From assembly GCA_911728455.2 (NCBI GenBank), contig OU452219.1, forward strand, positions 6,880,320 to 6,944,319: a stretch of DNA of 64,000 nt, written 5' to 3'. The notes under the pieces were generated by a model. The model saw nothing but the letters and a program-made list of their open reading frames with translations, was not told where the DNA came from and did no database searches. This document shows positions 62,995 to 64,000 of this stretch, piece by piece. Origin of the DNA: Marthasterias glacialis. Lineage: Eukaryota; Echinodermata; Asteroidea; Forcipulatida; Asteriidae. Numbering within the stretch: the first letter of the stretch is position 1; the number at the start of each line of letters is the position of its first letter. Made by a program: the position numbers and the translations under genes.

Positions 62995-64000
62995 AGACTC
63001 GCTGCTAATGTATTTGGTTTGGCGCTACTCTAGAGCGCCAGTCTAAACAAGTGTTTCATAAACTTTATATAACTTCTACAGGATCGAAAAACAGCCAAAC
63101 TAAGCTACAACTTGCGAACAATAAGGTGGGTTTGCCAACGGCTGGGATAGAGTTATAAATATAGGCGTACGGGCCAGGGAGGCGGGGGCAGTTGCCCCTA
63201 AGTTCGGGCAAAACAGTGTGGACAATTCGGGCAAAGCAAGAAGAAGAAAAATAAAAAAGACATGCTCTAACAAATTGGTGGTTGTTTCTTTTATAATTAT
63301 GTGTAAAATTTCGAGCCAATCAACCAAAGAGTCACCATACGCCTATGATTATCGACTCCTTAATTAAGAAAATGAGGGTACTATCGTCATTCACATTACA
63401 TCTGCTTAACAGCTCCCTGAATTTGCCCCGACTCACAACGACTGCGTTTTGATTACTTATTTCCTTTCTCAACAAAGCCTATTTACATATTTCACGAAAC
63501 AACCCACGTCTTCTATCGCTTATTTGGTCGTGTGATGGTATAAAATTGCCTCAACTTCTTCATTATTGCTTACAACCTAACAGTTCAAAACGAAGAGCGA
63601 TGGCATTGTGCCATTCTAGAGGTACGATGCGAACATTGATTGTTAGGATGGGTTCGTAGAAGCAGCTCTCCACGATGCCTAATTTATTGATGTTACCGTC
63701 AAAAACCTGTTGTTTAAAAGACAAAACATGAATCCTCAAACAGATTCAACATGCCAAACACAATATCGTTTGTCATTTCAACAAGTTCAATTAAAACAGA
63801 GTCGTGCCATGCAGTTTGTATAACAAATCACAATGTAACAGAGCCTAAGTATGTTATTAAGCTTTAGGACAAGTGATTTGAACCATTATGTCCAGACCAT
63901 TGTGTCCGGCAGTCAGTGTCCAATCAATTTGCCCGACCCATAATGTCCGACAATCAGTGTCGAACCAATGTGTCCAACCCATTGTGTCCGACAAACAAAT
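62995..64000. repeat. Segmental duplication, copy 2 (runs off the window)
   Basis: It matches 56345-57359. Within the coding exon I see one difference (CTA for CTT, both Leu). Outside, substitutions are few. The far end is not in the window, so the size of the duplication is unknown. Confidence 0.92.
63563..63706 (-). CDS. Last exon of a second discoidin-domain gene (partial)
   Basis: It encodes the same 47 residues as 57065-56922 (VFDGNINKLGIVESCFYEPI ... FELLGCKQ), with the same splice acceptor and the same TAA stop. The frame is intact and the only coding change seen is synonymous, so a functional paralogue may lie beyond the window; a bare exon copy is also possible. Confidence 0.75.
   Translation of the reverse strand, partial: VFDGNINKLGIVESCFYEPILTINVRIVPLEWHNAIALRFELLGCKQ

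Overview
This is animal nuclear DNA. It has spliced genes with GT-AG introns, many foldback DNA repeats, tRNA-derived SINEs and decayed LINE pieces. There is nothing prokaryotic in it. Protein identities, intron style and repeat types suggest a marine invertebrate deuterostome, most likely an echinoderm and perhaps a sea star; this placement is inference (about 0.6). I rebuilt five genes exon by exon. In all five the joined exons keep one open frame and sum to a multiple of three.

Layout. (1) 597-3533, plus strand: RPS29 in three coding exons (56 aa). (2) 3813-6559: repeats plus one unidentified coding-like exon on the minus strand (4572-4809). (3) 6560-35072, plus strand: bifunctional glutamyl/prolyl-tRNA synthetase EPRS1, 31 exons, 1413 aa. 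Its domain order is GST-like, GluRS, two WHEP repeats, ProRS. The introns are packed with MITEs, SINEs, a 48-unit minisatellite and a 120-bp tandem repeat. (4) 37470-42665 and 45042-51394, minus strand: two complete tandem paralogues of organic solute transporter alpha (SLC51A-like), seven coding exons each (363 and 403 aa). (5) 51395-56921: gene-poor and repeat-rich. (6) 56922-60990, minus strand: a four-exon gene for a predicted secreted or surface protein with a PAN/apple-like domain, a Thr/Ser-rich linker and a C-terminal discoidin (F5/8C) domain (361 aa). (7) About 62995-64000: a recent duplicate of the last exon and 3' flank of that gene, running off the window.

Functionally, RPS29 and EPRS1 are translation housekeeping genes. 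The OST-alpha pair would be membrane transport subunits needing an OST-beta partner, which is not in the window. The PAN-discoidin gene is probably an extracellular carbohydrate- or lipid-binding protein. I see no sign that these neighbours form one pathway.

I found no convincing wholly new molecular system. The most unusual signals are structural. OST-alpha exon 2 is identical at 160 of 161 bases between paralogues that differ clearly elsewhere. A 96-bp piece of OST-alpha exon 6 is pasted into intron 4 between copies of a 70-bp direct repeat. A perfect 76-bp inverted repeat lies between the two OST-alpha genes. The EPRS1 intron minisatellite shows two different higher-order periods. One SINE is split by two different MITEs and another by a TTAA-flanked element.
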